NCBI GenBank assembly: GCA_004794785.1
Contig: SJOL01004777.1
Coordinates: forward strand, 116,362-180,361
Reading direction: 5' to 3'
Length of the DNA: 64,000 bases
Origin: Opisthorchis felineus
Taxonomy: Eukaryota > Platyhelminthes > Trematoda > Opisthorchiida > Opisthorchiidae
Part shown: in pieces, positions 48,281 to 60,268 of the stretch
Layout of the letters: each line of letters starts with the position of its first letter
Position numbering within the stretch: position 1 is the first letter of the stretch
Notes under the pieces: model-generated
What the model saw: only the letters and a program-made list of their open reading frames with translations
Databases searched by the model: none
Told to the model about the DNA's origin: nothing
Program-made: the position numbers and the translations under genes

Positions 48281-49845
48281 TTGTAGCGCATGAGTGATGC
48301 AAATCGACTGTGAAACGGACTGTCAAGCTGTTCGAAAGTAGCTTACTCTCCAGCTTAACATCCACTGTGGACTCATAAAAGTTGACGTAAGATGTTTCAA
48401 CGTTCAGCATATCAGATTAATATAGCAACATCACCTGGCCTGTGCACGCATTGGTAACTTCCAGTCCATCCAAACCGCTGGCACAAACTGAATAACCAAA
48501 TGACGCAGCCACATACATTGGGGTAACTGCATCCAAAATGTCCTCTGACAACAAACAGAAACATCAAGAAGCTAGCAGCTGGCAAGAAGGAGGCAATTAC
48601 CACATTGATTACACATCCGACTGAACGATGTCCAGGATAACCTGATTCAGCAACCCAGCCGTATGTTAGTCGAATGGTGGAGAAACAAAGGCGAGTAGAT
48701 GAAAGAGTTCGTCGGAAGCACAGAGGAATTGGCGATTGCTTGGAAGCCACCCAGTGACCGATAATTAGACCAACTCAAGCTCTCCAGAGTGGTGACACGA
48801 GGTTGAAGTAGAGGTCACTTGCAGAAGTGTAGGATATATGGTGAGAGCACTTAAATGAAATGCTGGACGGAGTGATGGGCATCCATTGGATTTCGGAGGA
48901 TAGACAGCCCAACCGAGATATGAAATTGTTCCTGGACCTTCTTCTGACTATAGAAGAGATGAGGGCACACAAAAATACATTTTTTGTTTGGTGGTTAGAA
49001 TATGTTAGCCGGATGGACAGGCACGGGAGTCCGGAGCAGGTGTAACACGTTACTGAGGGACGGAATACTGCTAGGTGAAACTGGATATCTAGCACCTTGG
49101 TCGAAAGTCTGAAGGCCACTAATATGGATCTCCGGAAGTAGAAAGCAGGCTAAAAAGAATGGACGACTCGGAGTTCGGTAATTGGGTGACCGCCATCTTC
49201 GAATGAGGAGCTGACGTGCGCAACAAACAAATGTATGTTCACAGCTGTTTGGCCAGAACAACCAGTCAGCAAGTGACCACGCGGCGTGAATCTGGTGAGT
49301 GAAAGATGAGGGCACTGTCTAAGTGCAAGGTAGGCACACTGCCGTTCGTAGGTGAACGGTTTAGCCTGAAACTGTTTTCCTTTAGAAATGATACAGCTCC
49401 ACTCATACTTCACTCACAGAAAATGCATCATATGGCCACTTATTAACCGGCTCATCTTGTGACGGGGTCCGAGTGATTATGGTTCGCCGTTGTACCACGC
49501 AGAAATTGTAATTCGATGGCGAACTGGTACTTCATTAGTAGACTGTGAACATCGGATGTTTTTCAACTACCAGACTCCTGCTGTTTGTCTTCAAGTGCTC
49601 AGATACTTCGTACGCATCCAAGCATTTGTTCGGCCAATTATCCTACCAGGCAGTCTCCATTCTTGTCTTAATTTTATTCCGATTCATCGTTTCCAGATGC
49701 GCTCGTTCATCGTTTTCTGCTTTGGTGAAACGTCACAAATGAGCTACAGTCTCCCTTGAGTCGTCATCTATAATCTGTGCGGAATCTCAACGCTTTCGAC
49801 TATGACCCACCAATATTAAACTGATTGTAACTCCGCTGATGATAA
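48281..49845. other. possible LINE remnants, not readable
   Basis: Several minus ORFs of 106-114 aa and one plus ORF with LEYVSRMDRHGSPEQV (about 48993-49043; compare 'GHV.RMd..R.P..') suggest further decayed LINE sequence. No chain of motifs could be assembled on either strand. Confidence 0.25.
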
Positions 49846-50130
49846 TATGCTGAGTTAATAATACAGCATATTTGATATATATAATCTAATATACAATTTA
49901 ATATTAGATATAATATGTAATATAACATTATAATATAATTATAATATAATATAATATAATATAATATAATATAATATAATATAATATAATATAATATAAT
50001 ATAATATAATATAATATAATATAATATATTACTTATATAATAGCGATATAATAATATATAATATACAATATATAATATATAATTATATAATAATGTATAA
50101 AATAAAATATACTAGTATGTTGAGTTAATA
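49846..50130. repeat. AT-rich (ATAAT)n array between 15-bp direct repeats
   Basis: TATGCTGAGTTAATA (49846-49860) and TATGTTGAGTTAATA (50116-50130) match at 14 of 15 positions and flank 255 bp that is almost wholly A and T. Its centre (about 49940-50025) is a regular 5-bp ATAAT array of about 17 units. The edges are irregular TATA-rich sequence with some inverted symmetry. Confidence 0.92.
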
Positions 50131-50917
50131 TGAGTCTTTTAGTGGAAAGATGCCACGGTTGTGATCAAATTGTCTTGCCGTAAAGAAACTTCATCTTATA
50201 AATGTTTGTGAATATTTGTGAACCGTCCAGTCATGATACGGAGAACTTTCGCCGACGACCATTCCATAGAAAACAAATTAATTGTGTGGATTGTATTCCG
50301 TCGCAGTGATCGGAGCAACTTGTCTGTAGACATTTCCCACGTTTCAGCACATTTGTTAATTCGAATACTCCTACTGTTCTGTACTCAGTTCTGTCGTCAG
50401 TCTACAAAAATGTGGTGGGAGCTCTTGTCCACATCTTTCGTTTCTCATATCGGGATGTGAACTCCGCACATCTGACGTGACCCGCGTATGTGGACACTAA
50501 TTCACCCACGCACATTGGACGCACCCGAATGATCGCATCCGAACAGACCAGCATGTTCATGCTTGAGTGCCGCGTGATATTATTCAGTAGCATACCTTGT
50601 GTCTCGAACAAATTTCCCACATGCTATTTTCGAGCATGCGAATTCAGGTTAAGTTAAGCACTCCACTCGTTATTGGAACTTTCAGGTGCATCGTTGACGT
50701 ACAGAGTGGCCTAAAAATAGCATTTGTTTTTATCCGAACAGAGAGTATGAATTTAAGATCAAGCAGTATTCAAATATACACATTCAAATTTTACTTTGAG
50801 GTTACACGCACGTCGGAACGCGGTGTATTGACAATTACTGCGACATATACTTAGTCTGCTGGGATACTATTCTGCTTATCACACAGGGATTGTTTATCTG
50901 GTGTCCACGCCAAGTAA
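50131..50917. other. no recognisable feature
   Basis: ORFs of 85 aa or less. No motif was recognised. Confidence 0.45.
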
Positions 50918-51096
50918 ATGGGAAGAAAGTACACTCAACGCCATACACCACGCATAAGTGTCGTAAGCAGGTAGAGAGCCCAAAATGGCAAACAAACACA
51001 AGTCACTAACTGGGACATTAGGAGGTCCCAGTTCAATAACAGCCTTGGCAGATTCAGGAAAGCAGTTCCATCGATAGGAGATGTTCATCGGTTGTT
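50918..51096 (-). mobile_element. R2-type element fragment (copy 3)
   Basis: The minus frame reads NISYRWNCFPESAKAVIELG, PPNVPVSDLCLFAILGSLPA. This is colinear with MIISYRGICFPQSAKAVIGLG..KVTVSDLCLLAIVGSL near the end of the element at 1-627. Only about 180 bp remain, ending just after the GGCGCTGAG-type stop region. Confidence 0.85.
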
Positions 51097-51143
51097 TATT
51101 TGGTATCTGCGTTCAGTGTCGTGCATAAACTGGTTACTATACA

Positions 51144-51690
51144 TTCTCATTTACTTTCGAAGAGCATGGTCACAAACATAAAAAGTAAATGCAAACAGAT
51201 GTGGAAGGGTTACAGGAGAATATTAGATAAAAAGGGAGAAGCGTCTCATTCGAATTCTTGCCACCAGCAGTCCCAGTCAGACAAGATGAATCCCAACGTA
51301 TGCAAAAATGTTTGTTATGGAAACACGCGTGTAAAGATCAACAACCGAAGAAAGGACAAACTATGCTGAATGCTCTTCAAGGCGCGGAAAGCGCTAGCAC
51401 AGTCAAGACTCGCACATCAGACACAAAGTCTTCTTCATACTGAGTTTGATGTGAGAGTCAGTTACAGGAATGTATACTCAGCGCCATGTACCACGCATAA
51501 GAGTGTCGTAAGTACGCTGAGAGCCATAATGGCAAGCAAACACAAGTCACTGACTGTGACCTTAAGAAGTCGCAGTCCAATAACAACCTTGGCGGATTGA
51601 GGAAAGCAGATTCCTCGGTAAGAAATGATCATTAGTTGGTAAACCAAAAAGTCGACATCACAATCGATTGCAGGTAGGGCTGAGATTATT
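51144..51690 (-). mobile_element. R2-type element fragment with full 3' UTR (copy 2)
   Basis: On the minus strand it starts at IISALPAIDCDVDFLVYQLM, equal to residue about 104 of the ORF at 103-627, so it is 5'-truncated inside the RLE domain. It then reads through SYRGICFPQSAKVVIGL into the 3' UTR, including the GCGCTTTCCGCGCCTTGAAGAGC-type block. It ends at about 51144 with CATGCTCTTCGAAAGTAAATG, matching the end of copy 1 near 964. It lacks the catalytic residues and has one frame change near the C-terminus. Confidence 0.9.
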
Positions 51691-52439
51691 ATCACTATTA
51701 TTACTATGTTTTCACTATGTTTTTGAGATTATCATTGTTACCCTATTTTCTCTGCGTCTACTCACGCACCTCAGACCGACACAGGTTTACCCAACTGCGC
51801 AAGAATTAGTTAGTTCCACGTCATCTCAAAATGAATTCGAAAACGAGCGCATCGGTGGGTCCTTCTCTAGACTGGAAAGAGATTTTCCAGCTACTTTCTA
51901 ACAGTACGATGGGATCTTAATAAGGAACTCTGTTAAAAAGCACCCAACAGTCGATGGGGGTCGCTTCGTCAGGATGAACTAGCTTGGTTTATCGGCCAAA
52001 GAAAACCGTAGTTATCAGCCAGGGCTTTATTGTTCTTGGAGCAAGAGATGTACTGTTGATGGCTGGTACGACATTGTCCGGATCTGTTGCAGCTCTACAA
52101 GCAACTGTTGTATATGATGCTATGGTGCTGAACGGGCTAAATTGCGAATGCGTTGCTGGATGCCCTAACATAGTAACTACTGCACAGAGAGAAACAAGAC
52201 CAAGTCGGACGGAAGCTGTATATGAATTAGTGATAATAGGTGAAATCGCGTGTTATGTATTAAAAAGCAGTACAACAACCAATAGTGCATACTGGACAAG
52301 TTCATCTGCCAATGGGTACTGTGGAACGGTCAACAGACGCTGCGCGCTGCCGACAGTCTCAGTATCTTAATCAACTAGTGAAATATAACGAATCACATTT
52401 TTCATGCATGTTGTTTCGGGAATAGTCCGTGTGAAAAGG
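51691..52439. other. no recognised feature; 128-aa ORF
   Basis: The plus ORF 51984-52370 (128 aa) has a hydrophobic, Ala/Val-rich first half (ARDVLLMAGTTLSGSVAALQ) and a Ser/Thr- and Cys-containing second half. No family is recognised. It is the longest plus-strand ORF of the window not produced by a simple repeat or palindrome. It may be chance or a decayed element. Confidence 0.25.
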
Positions 52440-52622
52440 TGTCGCTCGTGACCGAACGGTCAAGTGTTCAAACTACAAGCCGCGAGGCTGTGGGTTCGAG
52501 TCGCCTTGGAGTTTCATCAGATGCGCACTGTGATACTTCCCGATAAGGTTGAAACAGCAAGTCACGGCTTTCCATCGTAGACGGGCTTCATTCACACAAC
52601 AACATCTCCATTAAATTTCGCA
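52440..52622 (+). mobile_element. SINE-A copy
   Basis: A box GTGACCGAACGG (52448-52459) and B box GGGTTCGAGTC (52492-52502) are both clear. The hammerhead-like segment is damaged (CTGTGATACTTCCCGATAAGGTTGAAAC). The tail is GACGGGCTTCATTCACACAAC. Confidence 0.85.
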
Positions 52623-52825
52623 AGTCTCATACTACCGACTAAATCCAAAACGTAAAACTTCTGCTTTATTTATCATGGCAGTCTACCCTATTTAATGTCG
52701 GACAGTATACCTTCGCTTAACGGCTAACGTTCGCTGAGAAGAACGTTGAGTCACGTGTACCCTATCGATCCCAAATAGTAATAACGAGATGTGGGGTGAT
52801 GATCCGAAGAGAAGCAAATCTTGTG

Positions 52826-53150
52826 GAGAGTTCATCCTGTAAGTGAAGTCAATCTATGCTGAAAAGCCGAGAAGAACTGCACAGCTGTTTCATTCTTATT
52901 GGGAATCGTCAGTCGTCGTCTCCCTCAAAACTCCGGAGAGTCTAGAACCCGCCACCTTCTGACTAGCATTTTGAACACTTAACCGTTCGGCCACGAGCGG
53001 CTGATCAGCAGTGTGATTAACTCGCACTTAGACAGGATATAGCGCCGCTCATCTTTCAATCACTGAATCCACATCACGCCGTCACACGTGTTGACTGGCT
53101 CCTCGGGCAACTTCTCAGATGGAAGTTTCACTCATTGGGTGAAGTTCATT
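52826..53150 (-). mobile_element. SINE-A copy, full length with head
   Basis: On the minus strand: head GAAACTTCCATCTGAGAAG, GGAGCCAGTCAACACGTG, GTGGATTCAGTGATTGAAAG, CTGTCTAAGTGCGAGTTAATCA; A box GCCGCTCGTGGCCGAACGG; B box GCGGGTTCTAGACTC. The hammerhead-like segment has CTGACGA (fits CUGANGA), stem II, GAAA and ACAGCTGTG, but position 17 is G. The tail is AGCATAGATTGACTTCACTTACAGGATGAA. It forms a tail-to-tail pair with the plus copy ending at 52622. Confidence 0.88.
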
Positions 53151-53207
53151 CTTCCACTGATATACTTATAGATTGCTGGTAGTGTGAGGAGATTTGGGAA
53201 TTTTTGT

Positions 53208-53275
53208 GGAGATTTCATCCTGTAAGTGAAGCCTATCTATGTTGAAAGCCAAGAAACACTGTACAGCTGCACTGT
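53208..53275 (-). mobile_element. SINE-A tail fragment
   Basis: TGGAGATTTCATCCTGTAAGTGAAGCC, CTATGTTGAAAGCCAAGAAACACTGTACAGCTG: the 3' tail and start of the hammerhead segment only. Confidence 0.75.
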
Positions 53276-53564
53276 GCTCTGTGAAACACTGTACAGAATC
53301 AACTCTCACTCGTTTTCTTTCATGGGGTCAAACAAAATCTTCACACGGTCTGCCAAACCGCACATTGCTACCATGGGTTACAACAACACATAATTCACTT
53401 TGGCAGATACACGCCAGTCAAAAGCGAGCGTGGTGGAATTCAGTTGTGTTAAGCTCAGATATGGTTAGGGAAAGGCAATAAGGGACTGCTGGATGTTGAA
53501 TGACCTCTTCGCGAGCGATCACTCATACTATACATTACTGGGCAGAACAGGACAAGTGGACGTA

Positions 53565-53845
53565 ATACACTACTCATAAGGTTGCTGAAAATTCGTCGAC
53601 AGCCCACGACCGGTCTCGCCTTTCTTGGGGCTCATCAGGTAGGCGCAGCCCCCGAGTTTCCGTCAACCGTATGTTCTACTTGAACCCAAATTGCACGAAA
53701 TTAGCGAAATACACTCATATGCAAACAAATTTGGTTTTGCGGGAGACTCACCTGCTTGAAAACATCATAAAATGGAGTTTCAGCTGGGCTCCAGGTGAGT
53801 CTCCTGCGAAACCAAATTTGTTTGTAAATGGGTGTATTTTGCTAA
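53565..53845. repeat. RepA unit joined to its own inverted copy
   Basis: A complete Y module (ACTCATAAGGTTGCTGAAAA to GTTTCCGTCAACC) runs into an X module. Then 53707-53754 and 53792-53839 form 48-bp arms (five mismatches) around a 37-nt spacer, each containing the AAATTTG..TTTGC/CGCGGGAGACTCACCTG block. The 79-aa ORF across it is an artefact. Confidence 0.85.
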
Positions 53846-54159
53846 GGACAAGTGTACAGTTATTCGACCACGCATACGCATACGAATATGTGTCCACTCA
53901 ACAGCCATAAATGAGGGGTTGAACACTGCACACGCTCAAGTGGAAAACCAACTTGCTGCATGTCCACAAATCGATAAAATGACTGAACACTAGAGCAAAG
54001 GATCGGGACAAAACTGTAATTAGGATCTTGTAAGTAGGATATCCATACCATGGATCATGATATAGCGCTGCAAGTAATAAACTTTAGTTTGAAAATACTG
54101 CTCCGACAAAAGTAAGTACCAGAGTTGTTGATAGTGTGCGGAGATTTGTTCACTTTCAA
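53846..54159. other. no recognisable feature
   Basis: Spacer between two inverted-repeat structures. Nothing was recognised. Confidence 0.45.
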
Positions 54160-54350
54160 TTGAGATTTCATCCTGTGAATGAAACCTATCTACGCTGAGA
54201 AGCCGAACAATACTGTGTAGGTGTTTCATCATCAGCAGTGCGCATTCCACGATGCTCCAATAGGGAGCCTCGAACCCGCGACCTCCCGGATGAAACATCT
54301 GTACAGTGCTTCTGGGCTTTTCAGTGTAAAATGACTTCATTTACAAAACC
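54160..54350. mobile_element. SINE-A fold-back: minus copy fused to plus tail
   Basis: The minus-strand part (54160-54290) holds the tail, a hammerhead-like segment that keeps CTGATGA and GAAAC but has lost all of stem II, and the B box (GCGGGTTCGAGGC). At about 54291 it switches to a plus-strand tail (GATGAAACATCTGTACAGTGCTTCTGGGCTTTTCAG) to 54350. The two tails form an imperfect inverted repeat of about 60 bp. Confidence 0.8.
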
Positions 54351-54861
54351 TTACAGAAAACTCCTATGTGTTCAGTATTAGTGATCTCAAAACCTGAAAA
54401 ATGCGGCGCTTGCGCGAAATATTTCGGCATGACTGAATGCTTAGCTTACATTTTAATTACTTCAAGCCTCTCTGACTACGTACACGAAATAGCATCCTAC
54501 ATGGCTGAGCATAGTTTGTTTCATTTTTGAAAATTTTCTCTGAAGTAGTGCTGAGTATGCCAATAATCTAGGCTGCATATGTTGATATCAGTGAGCTTAG
54601 TAGGTTTTGGAAAATTTTAACGCTGTCAGCAAAAACCTAAGAGCTTGCTCATTTGCTGGAAGGTACACATCAGAACATATAGTACAAAAATGGAACAAAC
54701 ACTGTGTCGAAGTTTACAGCTGAGATAAAGGAACTGCACGCATGAATTGCACGCCGACAGAGCATAGTGGACGTGAACACGCTTGACTTCACTTTAGAAG
54801 GCTTTGAATTTGACAACAAATTTTAACCACTTTTGCACAAACACCATCAGTTCAAAGTGCC
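54351..54861. other. no recognisable feature
   Basis: No supported ORF or repeat. Confidence 0.45.
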
Positions 54862-54962
54862 ACATTAGTAAAATACACTCATTTTCAAAAAAATTTGGTT
54901 TTGCGAGAGACTCACCTGTAACCCAGCTGAATCTCTCGTTTGTGACGTTTGTAATGTCACAT
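54862..54962 (+). repeat. RepA X-module copy
   Basis: AAAATACACTCATTTTC, AATTTGGTTTTGCGAGAGACTCACCTG, AACCCAGCTGAATCTCTCGTTTGTGACG. It is a near-identical reverse match of 1775-1860. Confidence 0.8.
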
Positions 54963-57900
54963 TAGCACTTTGTCTTGTGGCGAATTCTGCCAACAAGCTA
55001 TATACAGGACAAGCGGGAGCTGCAGGAGTCCAACCGTTGTGGTTTTGCCAGCCCATTAGTTCTCAGAGCGCTCAGTAACTGAGTATCTGCCGTAATATGA
55101 CCAATAACACATTACATATTTCCCCTTTTTTGGTAACAAAATCGTGCAGGGATACCTACATTGCTACTAAATTTAGGGTGCTGCACACTGAGAATTTTGG
55201 GTCAGAGCAAACCCAGAATCAAGCAGAGGGTGTAAATTTGAAACCCTGGGTCTTTAATCGATTTGCTCAGAACTGCCTGTAGACTAGGTTGAGATAAATA
55301 GTATCAGTCACAAACTTATATCAATATATGACTATGAATAACTGACAGAATAAGAACGGATGACATAGAAACCTAAGGGGTGCAGCGGCTTGGGTTCAGT
55401 TACACGGCAGTTGAAAAAAATGGCTGAGGATTTTGGATGAATCTCGGAGAGCTTTTTTTGCACAAACTTCTGCGCAAATTTTTTAACTGTGTGATAGATT
55501 CCACATATTAACTAAAACCCTACACCAGACGGCCAGCCGACTAACTTTTCCAGTGGACACAGCATATTGTGTTCGTAATCCTTCTTTGACTGGGGTGGAC
55601 AAACTCCATTTGAAGGGATCATCGCTTGGGATGGAGTTTCACAAACTACCCAGACAAATTTAGAACTCAGGTCCAGTTTTGGGACCTAGGAGACCAAGTT
55701 AAAAACCTCACTTCGACGGAATCCGACAAGGCCAAACTAGCGGATATTTCAGGGCAGTTCCTATCAGATAGTGTCAGAGAGCACTTCTATCGAGTAAATG
55801 AATGCTACCAATGGTTGCGATGTTTGAGAGATCTTGACTTTCTACCACCTTACAAAGAAAATAGACAGGATGCCTCGTAAAGTCGCTGGAATTCCCACCA
55901 CTAAAGGAAAACTCTCTTGTCTGAGAAACATGTGAGAAGAAATCTGAAGCTATTGAAACTATGCGGCTTTTAACATTAAACCAATACAAACAACTCAAAG
56001 TGATTCTTAACCAGAGGTACTTCAAAACTACATAAATTCGATGCAAAACTGAGGCTTATTTTAGACCTGCGCCTCCGATAATCTTGGAAGGTGTTCATTA
56101 GATGCAATAAGTCTCCCATTAGCAAAGATTCACATCCACGTTGCACGAAGGATTCCTTCAAACTATATCAAAGCTGGTATGCGTCTGGAAAATGCTTTTC
56201 ACGGAGGGTGACTCTTTATTAACCAGTCACAAAATCCCTACTCGTTGCCTATTCATATCAACTTACTTAAGTTTCTTGTTTTGCTGTCTGCATAAAACAT
56301 CCATTTCCAATTTGAAGGAAGTGTTTTCATACAAGTCTAACCTTCTTTTAGCCTTCTTAAGTGTTCTAATCGCTCTGCGTCCGAATTAGAGTTCGCAACG
56401 TACTGTCACCACAAGGCTAACTAGAGCGATCAATGTCTTCATTTCAGTAGTTTCCTGTGATGGCATACAAGTGAGGCTCAGACACCAAGCTCCTTCGCAG
56501 GGCTGAGGGTATCTGGGCGACGAGTCAACCACCAAGATAAGAATCTTTTCAAAACAGGACAATGTTAGTCAAAGGCTACCCAGAAATGTATTTAGCAAAC
56601 AAAAGATTCCACGCGATCTGACCACTAAAGCGAGGATGGGGGTGACTGCGTTGTTCCCAGACAACATCATCTAAAACCATCAGTTTGCTTTGAACCACAC
56701 TTACATGGCACTTCGACTGCGTCTAGTCTCTAAAACCCGAAGGAGAGTGGTCATTCTGCCTCGCATGTCTTTTATAAGTTCATCTGCAGCTGTGCTGACA
56801 TTTTTATTGGCAAAGCTGACCGACGCCTTTCTCAAAGGAATTCGGAGAAAATTCCAAATTGTTTGCTACCGAACGCGCCGAAAATCTGGTCGGAGAAATC
56901 TGGAGGTCATTGACTACTAAACATATCACTGGGTTAGATTACCGGGCGGATTTTTGTCATGCTTTCACCGCAATGCTACGTAACCACAACACGAAAATGC
57001 CAACTTTATATTGCACAATGTGGATAGGATTAAATCACTACAAATTATATCCACAAAACTATTGATCTGAGCTGTCCGACTACCTTCGCACTGAACCCAA
57101 CCCCACCTATATCTGAGTAGTATGTCACTAGAGGTATTTACCTCGTTGTAAACATGTTCCTTGTCAGTAAATTTTTAATGTTTTGCTTCTCAAATTGATG
57201 TAAGTTAACGTGAATACCTTGTTTTCTGGCAACTTGGAGGCTACCATGAATCTTGCAACGCAAACGCAGTCATTAAAAGGACCATTTGTTTCAAAAGCAC
57301 AGGAACAAATGTTGAGCGTTTCATGATGCACATGTTCCCCTTTTATTTATCGTCATTGTGCCCTGGCTTGTTTTGGACGAACGCTACTGGGCCTATTTGG
57401 TCTTAACTAGCGAGTGGGACATGGTCTAGCTTACAAGCGAAACCGCCAGCCTTTTTCGTTCCACTTATTTTCTGCTCATCGCCCAGTCTTGTGCCATAAA
57501 CACAAGGATTTTCCTCTCAATTTCCCTAAAAGCGAGGTGGATCCTTGTTTGAGCGAGTTTGATCAAGAGGACATATCCTTCTAAATGTTTGCTTGGAAGG
57601 AAGGGAGGTTGCGTCACCGCTAGTACAAAATGTGTGGAACCTCCAAAGCTGTTTCTTTCCTCGAACGCAATACCTAATCATTATATGGAAAACCTTGATA
57701 ATGATGCGCATTTCCACACGTGTGCTGAAGAGATGTAATTCGAAAATCAGCGCCTGAGTAGCTTTTCTCTTAAGAGTGAAATGTATGTAACATCTGAGGC
57801 AGCTTCATTTTCAACAACAAAGTAGGATACTAGATTACTCCTTTTCAAAAAAAGGATAACTAGACTTTCAGTCGACCGGCTTGAGTAAACATTTCAGTTA

Positions 57901-60107
57901 AGGATCACGTGACCTGCAAGCCAAAGAATCTTCAACTATGATCATACTCGCTATTGGGTTCTGTAAAACTGGAAGACATTTTGTGGCAAATCAGTTTGAT
58001 ATTTAGGATGATAAGTTTGTTTCCATGCTGGGCAAAGAGAATTTCTAGGAAGGAGCAGTCAATGTTGGTTCTTTCGGTAGTTTTGCGCCTTAAACGACGA
58101 GCTTTGTCGAGTTCTAGAAAGAATTTCTATTCTCAAAGTGAAACTTTAATTGTTTACAAACTGAAGGTTTAAAACTACCCAAAGCTTGAATCCAACTGGA
58201 ACTAACTATTTCAGCATGAAATATATATGTCGGGCACGGCGTAATTCACTTAAGAGTGTGGGTTCTGATCAAAGCCGAAAAAGAATCCACGACGTTTGCA
58301 ATACTGTCGTTTGAACAGCCTTCCTCCAGTCCTGGCGTAGTTATTCTGGTGAGTCCACACCAAAAAGGGGGAAGCACTGGACTCGAGCCTCGCTCGTATC
58401 AGGGCTCTTCAATAGTGTATATCCTTGGCCATGTCGACGTTTGAAGATTAAAGAAGCCAGTATTCGATTTTATTCCCTACTATCCACCACGCGAATATTC
58501 TACAGTCGGTGCAATTTTAGCCCATCAACTCCAAACTGTTTCATGAAAATAGAATGAAAAAGACATTTTCTACCACGCGCTTTCAAACTAATAAGGTGGC
58601 ATACCTTGAGGAAGCTGGAAACCATTCTAGAAAGATGACTGTAAACGCCTTTTTTGTGAGCGGAAAACACTGCTGAGTTTTTCTAGTTAGAAGCACAAAA
58701 GGCCACCAAACGAAATCATAATGTGGTCTGAATTTCTTCAACCCATCTCGTGACTTATCTCCGCAGGATTTTTTATGAGTTTTCGGTAATCGCCAAGAAT
58801 GAGAGGGAACAAAGGCTGGGAAGACAATCTTTATTGCGACCATCTATGACAAATTGTCTATTACTAGACTCTCCGCGAGACTCTCCGGTCCTGATACAAA
58901 TCAGTCCTAATTAACGAACGTTGCTAGGTGGCCCGGTTGTTTGAATAACGGTAGACTGTTTAACCTGGACAATACGAAGCCAACTCGTGCGCCAGAAACA
59001 GTTCTGTAAGCCGCGAATTTTTTTGTGGCTGCGGTTGTTAGCAAAGTATTGACAAGGTATGTATGCAGAAAAACCATGTAGACTTAGAAAACCCACAGTA
59101 CCGAAGTCCCCCCCCCCCGACATGTTCGCATATAGTCATATACCACAACCTTTGAAACACGCATGATAAATCATATCTTCTTCATTTGCTTCAAAGGTCC
59201 AGATCTGATGTGTCGATTGTGTGGCCAGTCCGCCGGAGAAGTTCTTCTTTCTGCCAACGGGAGACTAGGCCTGACCGTGTTTTCACAATAAATTAGCATA
59301 GTCGAACCGCAAGATTGCTACTCTCATCTGTCAGCTACCAGAAACCGTGTTAGGACTACTTATATCCGGATAAGCTCGGTGCAGGGTAAATTTTGAAGCT
59401 ACAAGATGCCGACATTTAGGCGTATTTTTCGCAGTATAGTTGTCGTTCCAATTGAGGGTGGTGACGGTAAAACGAATGTTTTCAGTACTTTTACGAGTAT
59501 CAAGCACTTTAGATAACCTTTCGGCCTTGCTGTACTACTGGTTTACATATTGGTGAACTTGTGTTGGCCCTTTTAGGATTAGCACCACATATGCATTGTT
59601 TTTACAAAGTTTGACGCCCCAAATGAAAGTGGTTTACTAAACTATTAGTGCATTTTGAGGTGGTTTGTGGCACATTAACTTGGACAGGGATATGAAAAAT
59701 CGAAACAACTGTATTTGGACGGATTGAATCGCAGGACTATGAAACGGGACAATAATAAAACTACCAGTCAAATTATCTTGCTCATTTACCTGAGAATAGT
59801 ACTGGGGCAGAGGGAACCTTAGGTCTGAGTTATCATACAAATCGGGTTGTTAAAGAATGTTGCAAAATCACACAAAAACGCGATTTTTACAAGCTGATTG
59901 ACTACCGATTTGCACCCAACCGTATCATGTCTACAATTATTGTTGGGGTAAAGGTTATACAGCCAGGATAGTGGGATCTGAGTAGTTGTTAAAATGCATA
60001 ATAACGGAGATACATTTATTGTTAAACAGTACAATGGCTGCACACTCTTGATCTTTCGGACCATTTTGGAGGTTGCAACAAATCAACTAATCATTGTTCG
60101 GCTGTAA
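54963..60107. other. no gene recognised
   Basis: A 5.1-kb interval without a recognised repeat or gene. The ORFs 55626-55880 (84 aa, with SDKAKLADISGQFLSDSVREHF) and 56690-57065 (76 and 68 aa in overlapping frames) have protein-like composition but no known motif. A poly-C run of 11 lies at 59108-59118. Confidence 0.35.
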
Positions 60108-60268
60108 CACACTTTCGGTGTTTAGATGCAATACCACCCATTAACGCTGAGATACCGCCAGGTTATCCAAGCCTAGAGAACAACGGTCGAGTTGCCGGGG
60201 TTTGGTTCGAACCACGGACCTTCCGATAGGTTAGTTCACGCATTAAACACTGAGCTGTCGCGAGCCCA
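60108..60268 (-). mobile_element. SINE-B copy
   Basis: On the minus strand: CGACAGCTCAGTGTTTAATGCG (A-box side), CGGAAGGTCCGTGGTTCGAACC (B box), CTCTAGGCTTGGATAACCTGG, TATCTCAGCG. The body end is missing or diverged. Confidence 0.75.

Noticed and set aside
52440..52622. A leucine or serine tRNA gene suggested by GTGACCGAACGG and GGGTTCGAGTC
   Set aside because: Spacing and flanks match the SINE-A family. There is no long variable arm and no matching acceptor stem.
53671..53910. 79-aa ORF over the RepA fold-back
   Set aside because: The frame is not kept in other RepA copies, so the repeat is non-coding.
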